A DNA stretch of 64,000 nucleotides from NCBI RefSeq assembly GCF_016907695.1, contig NZ_JAFBCK010000001.1, positions 1,240,001 through 1,304,000 on the forward strand, read 5' to 3'. Positions 25,198 to 33,121 of the stretch are shown piece by piece; positions within the stretch are counted from its first letter, which is position 1, and each line of letters opens with the position of its first letter. Under the pieces are notes generated by a model. That model was not told the origin of the DNA, made no database searches, and saw only the letters and a program-made list of their open reading frames with translations. This DNA comes from Actinokineospora baliensis. Its GTDB lineage: Bacteria; Actinomycetota; Actinomycetes; Mycobacteriales; Pseudonocardiaceae. A program made the position numbers and the translations under genes.

Positions 25198-25746
25198 GTG
25201 AGCCAGCCGGCGTTCGGCGGGGACGGATTCCAGACCGAGCAGGAGCTGCGCCGCTGGTCGGCCGATGTCGCGGCCAGAGCGGAGCGCTACCAGGTGATGC
25301 AGGCGGAGGTGGCCAGGGTTTCGGTCACCGAGACCTCGCGCGAGGACCTGGTGTCGGTGACCGTCGACGCCACCGGCGCGGTCACCGACCTGGTGATCAA
25401 CGACCGGGCCGGTGAGCTGCCCGGCGCCGAGCTCTCGGCGTTGGTGCTCACCACCATGCGCACCGCCCAGTCCCGGATCACCGAGCGGGTCGCCGAGGTC
25501 ATGGAGCGCACCGTCGGGGACGACCCGCAGACGGTCGCGGCGGTGGTCGGGTCCTACCGCGAGAGGTTCCCGGAACCGGAGCCGGACCCGGGGCGTCCAA
25601 CCGCGAGCACCGTCGACGAGATGCGCCTGGGGCGGGTCGACGACGGTGAGGAGGCCCTCCGACCACCACCGACCCGCACGAACCGCCCAAGCCGTCCTGA
25701 CGACGACCCGGATGACGACTGGGGCGGGTCCTCCATCCTGCGCTGA
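25198..25746 (+). CDS. YbaB/EbfC-like protein of a secretion-associated operon
   Basis: GTG 25198 with GCGGGGAG upstream gives 182 residues. The YbaB-like fold spans residues about 12-110 (ELRRWSADVAARAERYQVMQAEVARVSVTETS, then VSVTVDATGAVTDLVINDRAGELPGAELSALVL). The C-terminus is Pro/Arg/Asp-rich and disordered. In actinobacteria such genes regularly precede EspC/WXG100-type genes and large secreted toxins, where they may act as chaperones. The next gene starts 14 bp downstream. Confidence 0.82.
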   Translation: MSQPAFGGDGFQTEQELRRWSADVAARAERYQVMQAEVARVSVTETSREDLVSVTVDATGAVTDLVINDRAGELPGAELSALVLTTMRTAQSRITERVAEVMERTVGDDPQTVAAVVGSYRERFPEPEPDPGRPTASTVDEMRLGRVDDGEEALRPPPTRTNRPSRPDDDPDDDWGGSSILR

Positions 25747-25760
25747 GAAGGAGTCCCACG

Positions 25761-26069
25761 GTGCCCGACGGATACGGCGTACTCATCGATGAACTCGGCG
25801 CGCACGCCGGTCGCCTCGACGCCCTCAACGACCGGTTGGACCAGGCGCTCGACGCCGCCAACCAGGTGCACCTCGGCAGCGACGCGTACGGGGTGATCTG
25901 CCAGTTCTTCGTGCCGATCGTGCAGGCGGTCAGCCAGCCTGCCGTCGACTCGGTCCGAGAGGCCGCCACCACCATGGACGCCACCGCGAGCGGCGTGCGC
26001 GAGACCGCCGGGTCCTACGGCAACACCGAGCGCGCCAACACCCAGCCCTTCTCTGGCGGTGCCCGGTGA
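25761..26069 (+). CDS. EspC/WXG100-like type VII secretion protein
   Basis: The 102-residue all-helical protein starts at GTG 25761 (AGAAGGAG upstream): VPDGYGVLIDELGAHAGRLDALNDRLDQALDAA. It has the length and helix-turn-helix pattern of the DUF2580/EspC family and a disordered tail. Such proteins pair with the N-terminal helical domain of a toxin for ESX/type VII export. Its stop overlaps the toxin start by 4 bp, supporting partner status. Confidence 0.82.
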   Translation: MPDGYGVLIDELGAHAGRLDALNDRLDQALDAANQVHLGSDAYGVICQFFVPIVQAVSQPAVDSVREAATTMDATASGVRETAGSYGNTERANTQPFSGGAR

Positions 26070-27931
26070 CCAACCCCTTAGTCGCCGCGCGCGAGGACTC
26101 CACCAAGAGCTACACCGGCATCGGGCTCGTCGAGTCCGCCGCCGACATCTACAACGGCGTGCAGAACGGGTCGTGGGTCGAGGGCGGTCTCGGCGCGCTC
26201 GGCGGCGGCCTGGAGGTGCTCTCGCTCGCGCTCGACCCGATCGGCACCCTCGGCCAGTACGCGATCTCCTGGGTCATCGAGCACGTCAAGCCCTTGCGCG
26301 ACGCGCTGAACTGGCTCGCCGGTGACGCCGACCAGATCGCCGCGTACGCCCAGACCTGGAAGAATGTGTCCCAGGCGGTCGGCGCGGTGGCGACGGACTT
26401 CGGTACTGAGGTCAAGAACGGCACTTCAGCGTGGACGGGTCCGGCTGCGGACACCTATAGGTCGAACACCGCCGCCCAAGGCGAGCACATCACCGCTGCG
26501 GCGAGTGGCGCCGGGACGATCGGCACGGTCGTCGAGGTTGTTGGCGCGCTGGTCGGCGTAGTGCGCGGGATCGTGCGTGACCTGGTCGCCGAGTGCATCT
26601 CCACGCTGCTGATCCGCCTGCCGCAGTGGCTGGCGGAGGCCGGTCTGACGCTGGGCCTGGCGACCCCGCACATCGTGGCCTCGGTCGGGGCGCTGATCGC
26701 GAAGTGGGTCGGGCGGATCACCGACGTGATCACCAAGCTGGTCCGGTCGGTGGAGAAGCTGCGGCCGATCCTGGCGAAGCTGGGCGAGATCTGGGAGGCG
26801 ATCAAGTCCGGGCTGCGCGGTCTGCGCACCACCCCGCGCGGTGCCGACACGCCTAACGCGCCCGACATGGTCCGCAACACCCCTGCGCCAGTAGACCCGC
26901 CGTCGACCACTGGGCAACCGGACCTGCCTACGCAGGCGACGCCCGACGCGCCGTCGACCTCAACTGCTCCGAGTGGATCGTCCACTCCGACCACCAGCAC
27001 CAGCAGCGCGCCTCCCACGCCTTCCACTACTACGGCGCCCAGCGGCTCCACGGTCCCCAGCGGCTCCACCGTGCCTAGCGGTTCGACCGTGCCTAGCGGC
27101 TCCACGGTGCCCAGCGGTTCTTCGGCCACGCCGACCACCGGTGGTGGCGGGGGCGGCACGCCGCCGGTCAAGCCGACGACGCCGGGATCGTCCGGCCCGC
27201 ACTGGACCGACACCGTGCGCGGCAAGTTCACCGACGCCGAGTGGGCCGACTTCAAGAAGGCGATGGACAAGCTCGGCGCCGACCCGAAGGCGGGCGACGT
27301 GCCCGGGTCGGGACAGCTGACACCGCACGAGCGGGACCTGATGGCGCGCGCGATGAAGGAGGTCGAGGTCACCAACGGCACGCTGATGCAGAAGGTGATC
27401 CCGGACGCCGACGTCGCCAACTACCTCAGCGGCAAGTACACCGAGGTGGGCGGCTTCGTCGCCCGCAACCAGGACGCCGGTGTGCTCAACACGCCAGCCG
27501 ACCTGATCAACGGCAACCGGCTCGACTACGCGGGCACGCCCTACGACGTCTCGCAGCCCACCATCCACACCATCGAGTTCCCCGCGTCGGACGCCTCGCT
27601 CTACCGGACGCCGATCGGCGCGCCGTCGATGGACCCGTCGGTGCCCGGCGGTCTCGGCGCCACCGACCCGAGGGTGCTCGCCGCGCGCGACGACATGGTC
27701 AACGCGGTGGAGAACGCGGGCGTGAACCCCGACCGGTACAGCCCGTCGATCAACCAGTGGCCCTACACCGGCGCTGGCGTCACCGCGCACCCGACGATGG
27801 GGGTGCCGGAGTTCCAGATGAGCAGCCGGATGCCGATCCCCGACGGGGCGACCATCAACCAGTTCGACGCGGCGGGCAACAAGACGGTCGTGGCCGTGTA
27901 TGACAGTGTGCTCGGGTGGGTGAAGCCCTGA
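26066..27931 (+). CDS. Type VII-secreted polymorphic toxin with uncharacterised C-terminal domain
   Basis: The 621-residue protein has three parts. Residues 1-250 are helical with a WXG100-like WTG at 123-125 and hydrophobic helices around 150-215 (a possible membrane-passage region). Residues 260-380 are a Pro/Ser/Thr/Gly-rich linker with four exact-length GSTVPS repeats. Residues about 418-621 form a compact domain with VGGFVARNQD (461-470), RLDYAGTP (485-492), HTIEF (501-505), IGAP (517-520) and WPYTGAGVT (565-573). The same domain recurs alone two genes downstream, and each copy is followed by an immunity-like gene, the arrangement of polymorphic toxins. The activity is not recognised; the domain lacks cysteines. 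Confidence 0.8.
   Translation: MTNPLVAAREDSTKSYTGIGLVESAADIYNGVQNGSWVEGGLGALGGGLEVLSLALDPIGTLGQYAISWVIEHVKPLRDALNWLAGDADQIAAYAQTWKNVSQAVGAVATDFGTEVKNGTSAWTGPAADTYRSNTAAQGEHITAAASGAGTIGTVVEVVGALVGVVRGIVRDLVAECISTLLIRLPQWLAEAGLTLGLATPHIVASVGALIAKWVGRITDVITKLVRSVEKLRPILAKLGEIWEAIKSGLRGLRTTPRGADTPNAPDMVRNTPAPVDPPSTTGQPDLPTQATPDAPSTSTAPSGSSTPTTSTSSAPPTPSTTTAPSGSTVPSGSTVPSGSTVPSGSTVPSGSSATPTTGGGGGGTPPVKPTTPGSSGPHWTDTVRGKFTDAEWADFKKAMDKLGADPKAGDVPGSGQLTPHERDLMARAMKEVEVTNGTLMQKVIPDADVANYLSGKYTEVGGFVARNQDAGVLNTPADLINGNRLDYAGTPYDVSQPTIHTIEFPASDASLYRTPIGAPSMDPSVPGGLGATDPRVLAARDDMVNAVENAGVNPDRYSPSINQWPYTGAGVTAHPTMGVPEFQMSSRMPIPDGATINQFDAAGNKTVVAVYDSVLGWVKP
27044..27115 (+). repeat. Four 18-bp tandem repeats in the toxin linker
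   Basis: Four in-frame 18-bp units each encode GSTVPS in the linker before the toxin domain. Units differ only at a few silent positions. Such repeats can change copy number by slippage and adjust linker length. Confidence 0.85.
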
Positions 27932-28368
27932 TGAGGTACACCGGACCGCGCTCCGGGGAGTTCGCGGTGGTGCGCGGCGTGACGCACCCGTGCACGTTCT
28001 CGCCGAACAACGACCGGGTCGTGCTCAAGACCAAGCAGGCGGACAACCCGGACGCGACGCTGTTCTCCTGGCACGACCGCTACGGCGGCTGGGTCGCCGA
28101 CCTGACCGCCGCCGACTGCGACCGGGTGTACTCGGCCAGGTCCTACGGGAAGTGGCAGGGCCACCGGGTCGCCATCGAGTCCGTTGTGGACGGTGTGGCG
28201 GCGGTGACCTACGCCGACTCCAACGGCGGCTGGGCGGTCGAGCACGGCTTCACCGAGGTCGACCGGTACGAGTACCGCAGGGACGTGCCCGCCGCCGAAC
28301 TCGGTGACGTGCACGAGGAGCAGCGGGACCTCGGGTTCGCCGGGTGGCGGGAGCGGACGTTCGGGTGA
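27931..28368 (+). CDS. Probable immunity protein 1
   Basis: ATG 27931 overlaps the toxin stop (TGATG). The 145-residue soluble, acidic protein begins MRYTGPRSGEFAVVRG and contains a VVLKTKQADNPDATLF strand, GGWVADLTAADCDRVYSARSYG, and a C-terminal PAAELGDVHEEQRDLGF. Its layout weakly matches the protein at 28991, for example GPRSG/RPRTG, GW-V-DL/GW-V-ADTLD, and AEL with a following acidic helix. Immediate coupling behind a toxin gene is the main evidence for an immunity role. Confidence 0.66.
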   Translation: MRYTGPRSGEFAVVRGVTHPCTFSPNNDRVVLKTKQADNPDATLFSWHDRYGGWVADLTAADCDRVYSARSYGKWQGHRVAIESVVDGVAAVTYADSNGGWAVEHGFTEVDRYEYRRDVPAAELGDVHEEQRDLGFAGWRERTFG

Positions 28369-28994
28369 CCGGGAGCTTGAGCGACCACGAGCGGGCCTTG
28401 ACCGCGCGGGTCCACGCCGTCATCGCGCTGGCGCCGGACACCCCGCTGGTCAAGGTCCTGCCCCCGTGGGCCGTCGACCGCTACCTGCGCCACGAGGTGT
28501 CGGCAGGTGCGGTCGGTTCGCAGCCGCCCTTCGACTACCGCATCGTCGGCGGCACGGTCGGCAGGCTGCAGGACTGCGCGAACCTGCGGACCCCGCGCGA
28601 CTTCCACCAGGCGTTCCGGCTGGACTACGCGGGCAGCCCGTTCCACCCGGACATGCCGGTGCTGCACACCATGGAGTTCATCGCCGAGCACCCGGACCGC
28701 TACGTCGTGCCGTTCGGCGCGCCCACCGGCACCCGCGAGCCCGGCTACGCGATGACCGAGGCTGCCCTGGCCGCGGGCGTCGACCCCAACACCGTCCGCA
28801 CCGAGTTCGCCCCCTGGCCCTTCACCGGAACCGGCATCACCGGCGGCGGCCCGCTGGCCCTGCCCGAGTGGTGGCGGCAGCCCGGCCTCATCCCCGCAGG
28901 CAGCCGCATCACGGCCCACACCGCGAACGGCCCGCACCCCGTCGCCGTCTGGACCGCGTCGACCTGGACCCCCTTCCGCAAGGACTCGCGATGA
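28365..28994 (+). CDS. Stand-alone copy of the toxin C-terminal domain
   Basis: GTG 28365 (GTGA overlap with the upstream stop) gives 209 residues homologous to residues about 418-621 of the large toxin and nothing else. Shared landmarks are LSDHERALTARV/LTPHERDLMARA, VGGTVGRLQD, RLDYAGSP, HTMEF, FGAP and WPFTGTGIT. There is no signal peptide, WXG domain or linker. It may be an orphan cassette that can recombine onto the secreted gene, a silent store, or an intracellular enzyme. The divergence between copies suggests different specificity. Confidence 0.74.
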   Translation: MTGSLSDHERALTARVHAVIALAPDTPLVKVLPPWAVDRYLRHEVSAGAVGSQPPFDYRIVGGTVGRLQDCANLRTPRDFHQAFRLDYAGSPFHPDMPVLHTMEFIAEHPDRYVVPFGAPTGTREPGYAMTEAALAAGVDPNTVRTEFAPWPFTGTGITGGGPLALPEWWRQPGLIPAGSRITAHTANGPHPVAVWTASTWTPFRKDSR

Positions 28995-29410
28995 CCTACC
29001 AACGCCCCCGCACCGGAATCATCGCCACCCTCGACGGCCGCGAATACCCCGCCACCCTGGCCGAACAGGGCCAGGTCACGCTGCTGTCGACCGCGGACCC
29101 GGCCGACCCCCGCTTCACCCACACCCCCTCGGGCTGGCACAGCACGGTCCCCGCGGACACCCTGGACCGCCTGGACGAGGTCTCCACCCGAGCCGATCAC
29201 CTGGGCCACCCGTGCCTGGTGGTCGGCATCTCCGCCCAGGGCTCCGCCGGCCTCTACTACCTGGGCCCCGACAAGTCCAAGGCCTCCGCCGACGGTTTCG
29301 TCCAGATCGACCCGGGCACGTGGGCCAAGAACGCCCCCGTCGCCGAGCTCACCAACTTCCGCGAACACCACGCCGACCTGCTCTTCACCACCTGGCTGAC
29401 CCACCCTTGA
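28991..29410 (+). CDS. Probable immunity protein 2
   Basis: ATG 28991 overlaps the stop of the orphan toxin domain (ATGA). The 139-residue protein reads MTYQRPRTGIIATLDGREYPATLAEQG and later YYLGPDKSKASADGFVQIDPGTWAKNAPVAELTNFREHHADLLFTTWL. It appears distantly related to the immunity-like protein at 27931 in length and strand order. It is assigned as immunity by position and that weak similarity. No enzyme motif is seen. Confidence 0.62.
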   Translation: MTYQRPRTGIIATLDGREYPATLAEQGQVTLLSTADPADPRFTHTPSGWHSTVPADTLDRLDEVSTRADHLGHPCLVVGISAQGSAGLYYLGPDKSKASADGFVQIDPGTWAKNAPVAELTNFREHHADLLFTTWLTHP

Positions 29411-30045
29411 TGCGGGAGCGGTGGACGGAGGCCGAGGCGGTCGAGGAGCAGGAGCGGCTGCGGCACCAGGTCGTGGCCGTCGGCCCGACGGGGTTCGAGC
29501 CTGCGACAGCGACCGGGCTCGATGTGCACTACACCGAGAAAGCCCTGGTCGCGGCAGTCTGCACGATCGATCTCAAGACCGGTGAGCTCACCGAGTCGGC
29601 CACCTGCACCGGACCGGAGACCTTCCCCTACATCCCCGGCCTCTTCGCCTTCCGAGAGCTGCCTCTTCTCCTAAGAGCCCTCGACAAACTGACCACGGCC
29701 CCAGAGGTACTCGTCTGCGACGGGCAAGGCCTCGCCCACCCGCGCCGCTTCGGGTTGGCCTGCCACGCGGGGGTTCTTACCGGCATCCCGTCTCTAGGCG
29801 TCGGCAAGAACGCTCTAGGCGAGTTCAGCGCGCCTGGGCCGCTTAGAGGCGACTGGTCACCGCTGATCGACGCTGAAGAAACCGTGGGGCGCGCCTTGCG
29901 CACGCAGCCCAACGTCAAGCCGGTGTTCGTGTCCATTGGCCATCTGATGGACCTCGACACCGCCACCGACCTCGTGCTCACGCTGACGCCGAGGTACCGC
30001 CTGCCGGAGACGACCCGGCAGGCGGACCAACTGTCGCGGCGCTAG
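29410..30045 (+). CDS. nfi: Endonuclease V
   Basis: The enzyme nicks DNA (or RNA) one nucleotide past deaminated adenine (inosine). The 211-residue protein has the family motifs in order: GLDVHYT (catalytic Asp), FPYIPGLFAFRELPLLLRAL (catalytic Glu in FRE), VCDGQGLAHPRRFGLACHAGVLTGIPSLGVGKN (second Asp, with Gln where His is more common). ATG 29410 shares a base with the preceding stop (TGATG), so it is translationally coupled to the toxin/immunity block. That is an unusual place for a repair gene. Confidence 0.88.
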   Translation: MRERWTEAEAVEEQERLRHQVVAVGPTGFEPATATGLDVHYTEKALVAAVCTIDLKTGELTESATCTGPETFPYIPGLFAFRELPLLLRALDKLTTAPEVLVCDGQGLAHPRRFGLACHAGVLTGIPSLGVGKNALGEFSAPGPLRGDWSPLIDAEETVGRALRTQPNVKPVFVSIGHLMDLDTATDLVLTLTPRYRLPETTRQADQLSRR

Positions 30046-31457
30046 GCCTTCGCGTGCGCGTCGAGGATGTGCGCGACGGCCTCGGTGACCCGCTCGGCTT
30101 GTTTCACGTGAAGCCATTCGTCCGGGACGTGGGCGTTGCTGTCCGCGCCCAGGGCACCGGTGATCACGAACTGGGCCTCCGGGTACAGGTGCGCGAGCAG
30201 GCCCATGAACGGGATCGAGCCGCCCAGGCCCACCGTGCCCCAGGGGTTGCCGAAGATCTCGCCGGACAGGGCGTCGAGGGCGGACCGCAGCCAGGGCGCC
30301 AGCGGCGGGGCGTTCCAGCCGTTCGCGGCCTCGGTCCTGGTCAGCTCCACCGTGGCGCCGTAGGGCACGTCCGAGGTCAGCGCGTCGCGCACGGCCTCGA
30401 GGGCGGCCAGGGAGTCCGCGGTCGGCGGCAGCCGGAAGCTCAGCGTCAGCGTCGTGAACGGCCGCAGCACGTTGCCCGCGTCGACCGGCTCGGGGAAGCC
30501 GCTGGCGCCGATGACCGACAGGGTCGGCCGCCAGCCGTTGTTCAGGACCAGCTCGACCTCGTCGTCGTCCACCGGCCGGGTGTCACCGTGCAGGGGGAAC
30601 AGGGTGCGGATCGTGCCGGGCGCGGCGGCCACCGAGCGCTGCGCCTCGGCCGCCCGGTCGTCCGGGATGTCGACGTGCATCTCCTTGAGCAGGACCTCGC
30701 CGGACTCGGCGTCCTCGATCCGGTCGAGCAGCCTGCGGATCACCCGGAACGAGCTCGGCACGACACCGCTGGCCAGACCGGAGTGCTGACCGGCGTCCAG
30801 CACGCGCACGGTCAGGTCCACCGACGCGAGGCCGCGCAGCGAGGTTGTCAGCCACAGACGCTCGTAGTCGTTGCCACCGGAGTCCAGGCACACGACCAGC
30901 GACACCCGGCCGAGCTGGTCCGCGAGGTGCTCGAGGTAGGCGGGCAGGTCGGGGCTGCCCGACTCCTCACCGGTCTCCAGCAGCACGACGCACCGGGCGT
31001 GGGAGCCACCGGCGGCGCGGACGGCCTCGATCGCCGCCGTGGCCGCGTAACCCGCGTAGCCGTCGTCCGCGGCACCGCGCCCGAAGAGCTTGCCGTCCCG
31101 CAGGACCGGCTTCCACGGGCCGAGGCCCTCGCCCCAACCACCCACGGGCGGCTGCTTGTCGAGGTGGCCGTAGAGCAGCACGGTGCCCTTGTCATCGCTG
31201 CTGGTGGCGGGCACGTCGAGCAGCAACACAGGGGTGCGGTCCGGCAGTTTCACCACATCGACTCGCGCGCCCTGGATGTCGCGCGCGGTGATCCACGCGC
31301 GCAGGTGCTCGATGGCACCGTCGAGGTGCCCGTTGGCGGCCCAGTTCTCGTCGAAGTTCGGGGAGAGGGCGGGTATGGCGACGAAGTCCGACAGGCTGGG
31401 CAGGATCTCTGCCTCCCACAACTCCCGGACGGTCTGCTGAGCTGCTGTCTTGTCCAC
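30042..31457 (-). CDS. M20-family metallopeptidase/dipeptidase
   Basis: This 471-residue zinc hydrolase is probably a dipeptidase. Metal ligands are in LLYGHLDKQPP (first His-Asp), GRGAADDGYAG (bridging Asp), LLETGEESGSPDL (Glu-Glu), LVVCLDSGGND and the C-terminal GADSNAHVPDEWL (last His). A dimerisation domain with AGQHSGLASGVVPSSFRVI lies in the middle, as in the family. It is convergent with endonuclease V, overlapping it by 4 bp. It is monocistronic in the window. Confidence 0.93.
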   Translation of the reverse strand: MDKTAAQQTVRELWEAEILPSLSDFVAIPALSPNFDENWAANGHLDGAIEHLRAWITARDIQGARVDVVKLPDRTPVLLLDVPATSSDDKGTVLLYGHLDKQPPVGGWGEGLGPWKPVLRDGKLFGRGAADDGYAGYAATAAIEAVRAAGGSHARCVVLLETGEESGSPDLPAYLEHLADQLGRVSLVVCLDSGGNDYERLWLTTSLRGLASVDLTVRVLDAGQHSGLASGVVPSSFRVIRRLLDRIEDAESGEVLLKEMHVDIPDDRAAEAQRSVAAAPGTIRTLFPLHGDTRPVDDDEVELVLNNGWRPTLSVIGASGFPEPVDAGNVLRPFTTLTLSFRLPPTADSLAALEAVRDALTSDVPYGATVELTRTEAANGWNAPPLAPWLRSALDALSGEIFGNPWGTVGLGGSIPFMGLLAHLYPEAQFVITGALGADSNAHVPDEWLHVKQAERVTEAVAHILDAHAKA

Positions 31458-31915
31458 GACCCGATACTGCCACCCATGGGCACCGGCGACCCCACCCGCT
31501 CGTCCCTCCTTAGGGGTTCATCAGGCGGGGGAGGGCAGGGTCGGAGTCGGCGCGCGGCCGGCCACAGTTCCCGCACCGCGCCGCGCGCCGCCCCTCGAAT
31601 GTGACGCAGCTCACCGGCAGGTGGAGCAGTGGCCGCACCCGCGTTCGCCCGGTCCACTTGAGCTGCTCCGAACCCCGGCCACTGGGACCCCCTACCGTCG
31701 GTTGTCCGAGCGTTTTCGCAGCTCAACCCCACCCTGTGGACAAGTCGAGGCGCCGCGGGGCTCACTGCTGCACACTCTCCCGTGTCAGGATGTGAGAGCA
31801 ACGCCGTCAGCGCCGACGGTGGCCAACGCCCCAACCCCATGGCGGTGGAATCGGCGGCGCGCCCGCATGCCGTCGCCACAAGCGACTGCGCGGCACAGAC
31901 ACGAGGAGAACGCGC
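31458..31915. other. Intergenic region upstream of the 2-oxoacid dehydrogenase operon
   Basis: This 458-bp stretch between divergent genes holds no convincing coding frame. It should contain the promoters of the peptidase (leftwards) and the dehydrogenase operon (rightwards). One exact DnaA-box match on the minus strand lies at 31735-31743 (TGTGGACAA). No riboswitch or hairpin was recognised. Confidence 0.5.
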
Positions 31916-33121
31916 ATGTCGTCCCCAGAACAGTGGACGCACCCGGAACCCCGGGAGGGGCCCGCGGCCACGGCCGCCGCCCCCACAGCAGAGCAGGTGA
32001 TCGCGGGTTTGCGTGCGACCAGTGAGGGTGGGCCAGAGTTGGTCCAACTGCTGACGCCAGAGGGCGAGCGGATCGAGAACCCCGAGTTCGACCGGTACGT
32101 CGCCGACGTCACCGCCGAGGACCTGCGCGCGCTCTACCGCGACATGGTCTTGGTGCGCCGGGCCGACCGCGAGGCCAACGCGCTGCAGCGGCAGGGCCAG
32201 CTCGGCATCTGGGTGCCGCTGCTGGGCCAGGAAGCCGCGCAGATCGGCGCGGGCCGCGCGCTGCGCGACACCGACATGGTGTTCCCGAGCTACCGCGAGC
32301 ACGGCGTCGCCTGGTGCCGGGGCATCAGCCCCAAGGAGATCCTGGGGATCTTCCGCGGCACCGACCACGGCAGCTGGGACTCCAACGCCAAGCGCTTCCA
32401 CCCCTACACCATCGTGATCGGCAACCAGGTGCTCAACGCCGCCGGTTACGCCATGGGGCAGCGGTTCGAGGGCAAGGTCGGCGACGGCGACAGCGAAGCG
32501 ACCATGTGTTTCTTCGGCGACGGTGCCACCAGCCAGGGCGACGTGCACGAGGGCTTCGTGTGGGCGGCGGTGTACGACGCACCGCTGGTGTTCTTCTGCC
32601 AGAACAACCAGTGGGCGATCTCGGAGCCGACCGAGCGCCAGTCGCGGTTGCCGCTCTACCACCGCGCGCGCGGCTACGGCTTCCCCGGCATCCGGGTCGA
32701 CGGCAACGACGTGCTCGCCACCCTCGCGGTGTCGCGGTGGGCGCTCGACGAGTGCAGGCACGGCAACGGCCCGGTGCTCATCGAGGCGTTCACCTACCGG
32801 ATGGACGCGCACACCACGACCGACGACCCCACCCGCTACCGGCACTCCGACGAGTTGGAGGCCTGGAAGCTCAAGGACCCGATCGAGCGGGTCCGGGTGC
32901 ACCTGGTCCGGCACGAGCACGCCGACCAGGACTTCTTCGACTCGGTCCAGGCCGACGCCGACGAACTGGCCGCCGACCTGCGCGAGTTCTGCTTCAGCAT
33001 GCCGCACCCGCCGGTGAACCAGATGTTCGACCACGTCTACGCCGAGGCCAGCCCGTTCGTCGACGCCCAGCGCGACGAGTTCCTGGCCTACCAGGCCAAC
33101 TTCGCCGGAGGTGAGCACTGA
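31916..33121 (+). CDS. 2-oxoacid dehydrogenase E1 component, alpha subunit (Pdh/Bkd type)
   Basis: The 401-residue thiamine-diphosphate enzyme subunit decarboxylates pyruvate or a branched-chain 2-oxoacid. The TPP/Mg motif runs from GDGATSQGD (201-209) to NNQWAIS (230-236). VFPSYREHG and the phospholoop-like YRMDAHTTTDDPTRYR are typical of bacterial alpha2beta2 E1 proteins. ATG 31916 follows GAGGAG. The stop overlaps the beta start. Most actinobacteria use AceE for pyruvate, so a branched-chain role is as likely as pyruvate. Confidence 0.93.
   Translation: MSSPEQWTHPEPREGPAATAAAPTAEQVIAGLRATSEGGPELVQLLTPEGERIENPEFDRYVADVTAEDLRALYRDMVLVRRADREANALQRQGQLGIWVPLLGQEAAQIGAGRALRDTDMVFPSYREHGVAWCRGISPKEILGIFRGTDHGSWDSNAKRFHPYTIVIGNQVLNAAGYAMGQRFEGKVGDGDSEATMCFFGDGATSQGDVHEGFVWAAVYDAPLVFFCQNNQWAISEPTERQSRLPLYHRARGYGFPGIRVDGNDVLATLAVSRWALDECRHGNGPVLIEAFTYRMDAHTTTDDPTRYRHSDELEAWKLKDPIERVRVHLVRHEHADQDFFDSVQADADELAADLREFCFSMPHPPVNQMFDHVYAEASPFVDAQRDEFLAYQANFAGGEH

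Noticed and set aside
26066..27931. Identification of the toxin C-terminus as a TNT/DUF4237 NAD-glycohydrolase
   Set aside because: The expected TNT motifs (a DRFG-type start and ALPP-type core) are absent. The conserved motifs seen here are different, so the domain is left unnamed.
27316..28994. Toxin domain as a nucleotide deaminase that would explain the coupled endonuclease V
   Set aside because: Deaminases need a PCxxC zinc site. The domain of the large toxin has no cysteine and the orphan has only one.
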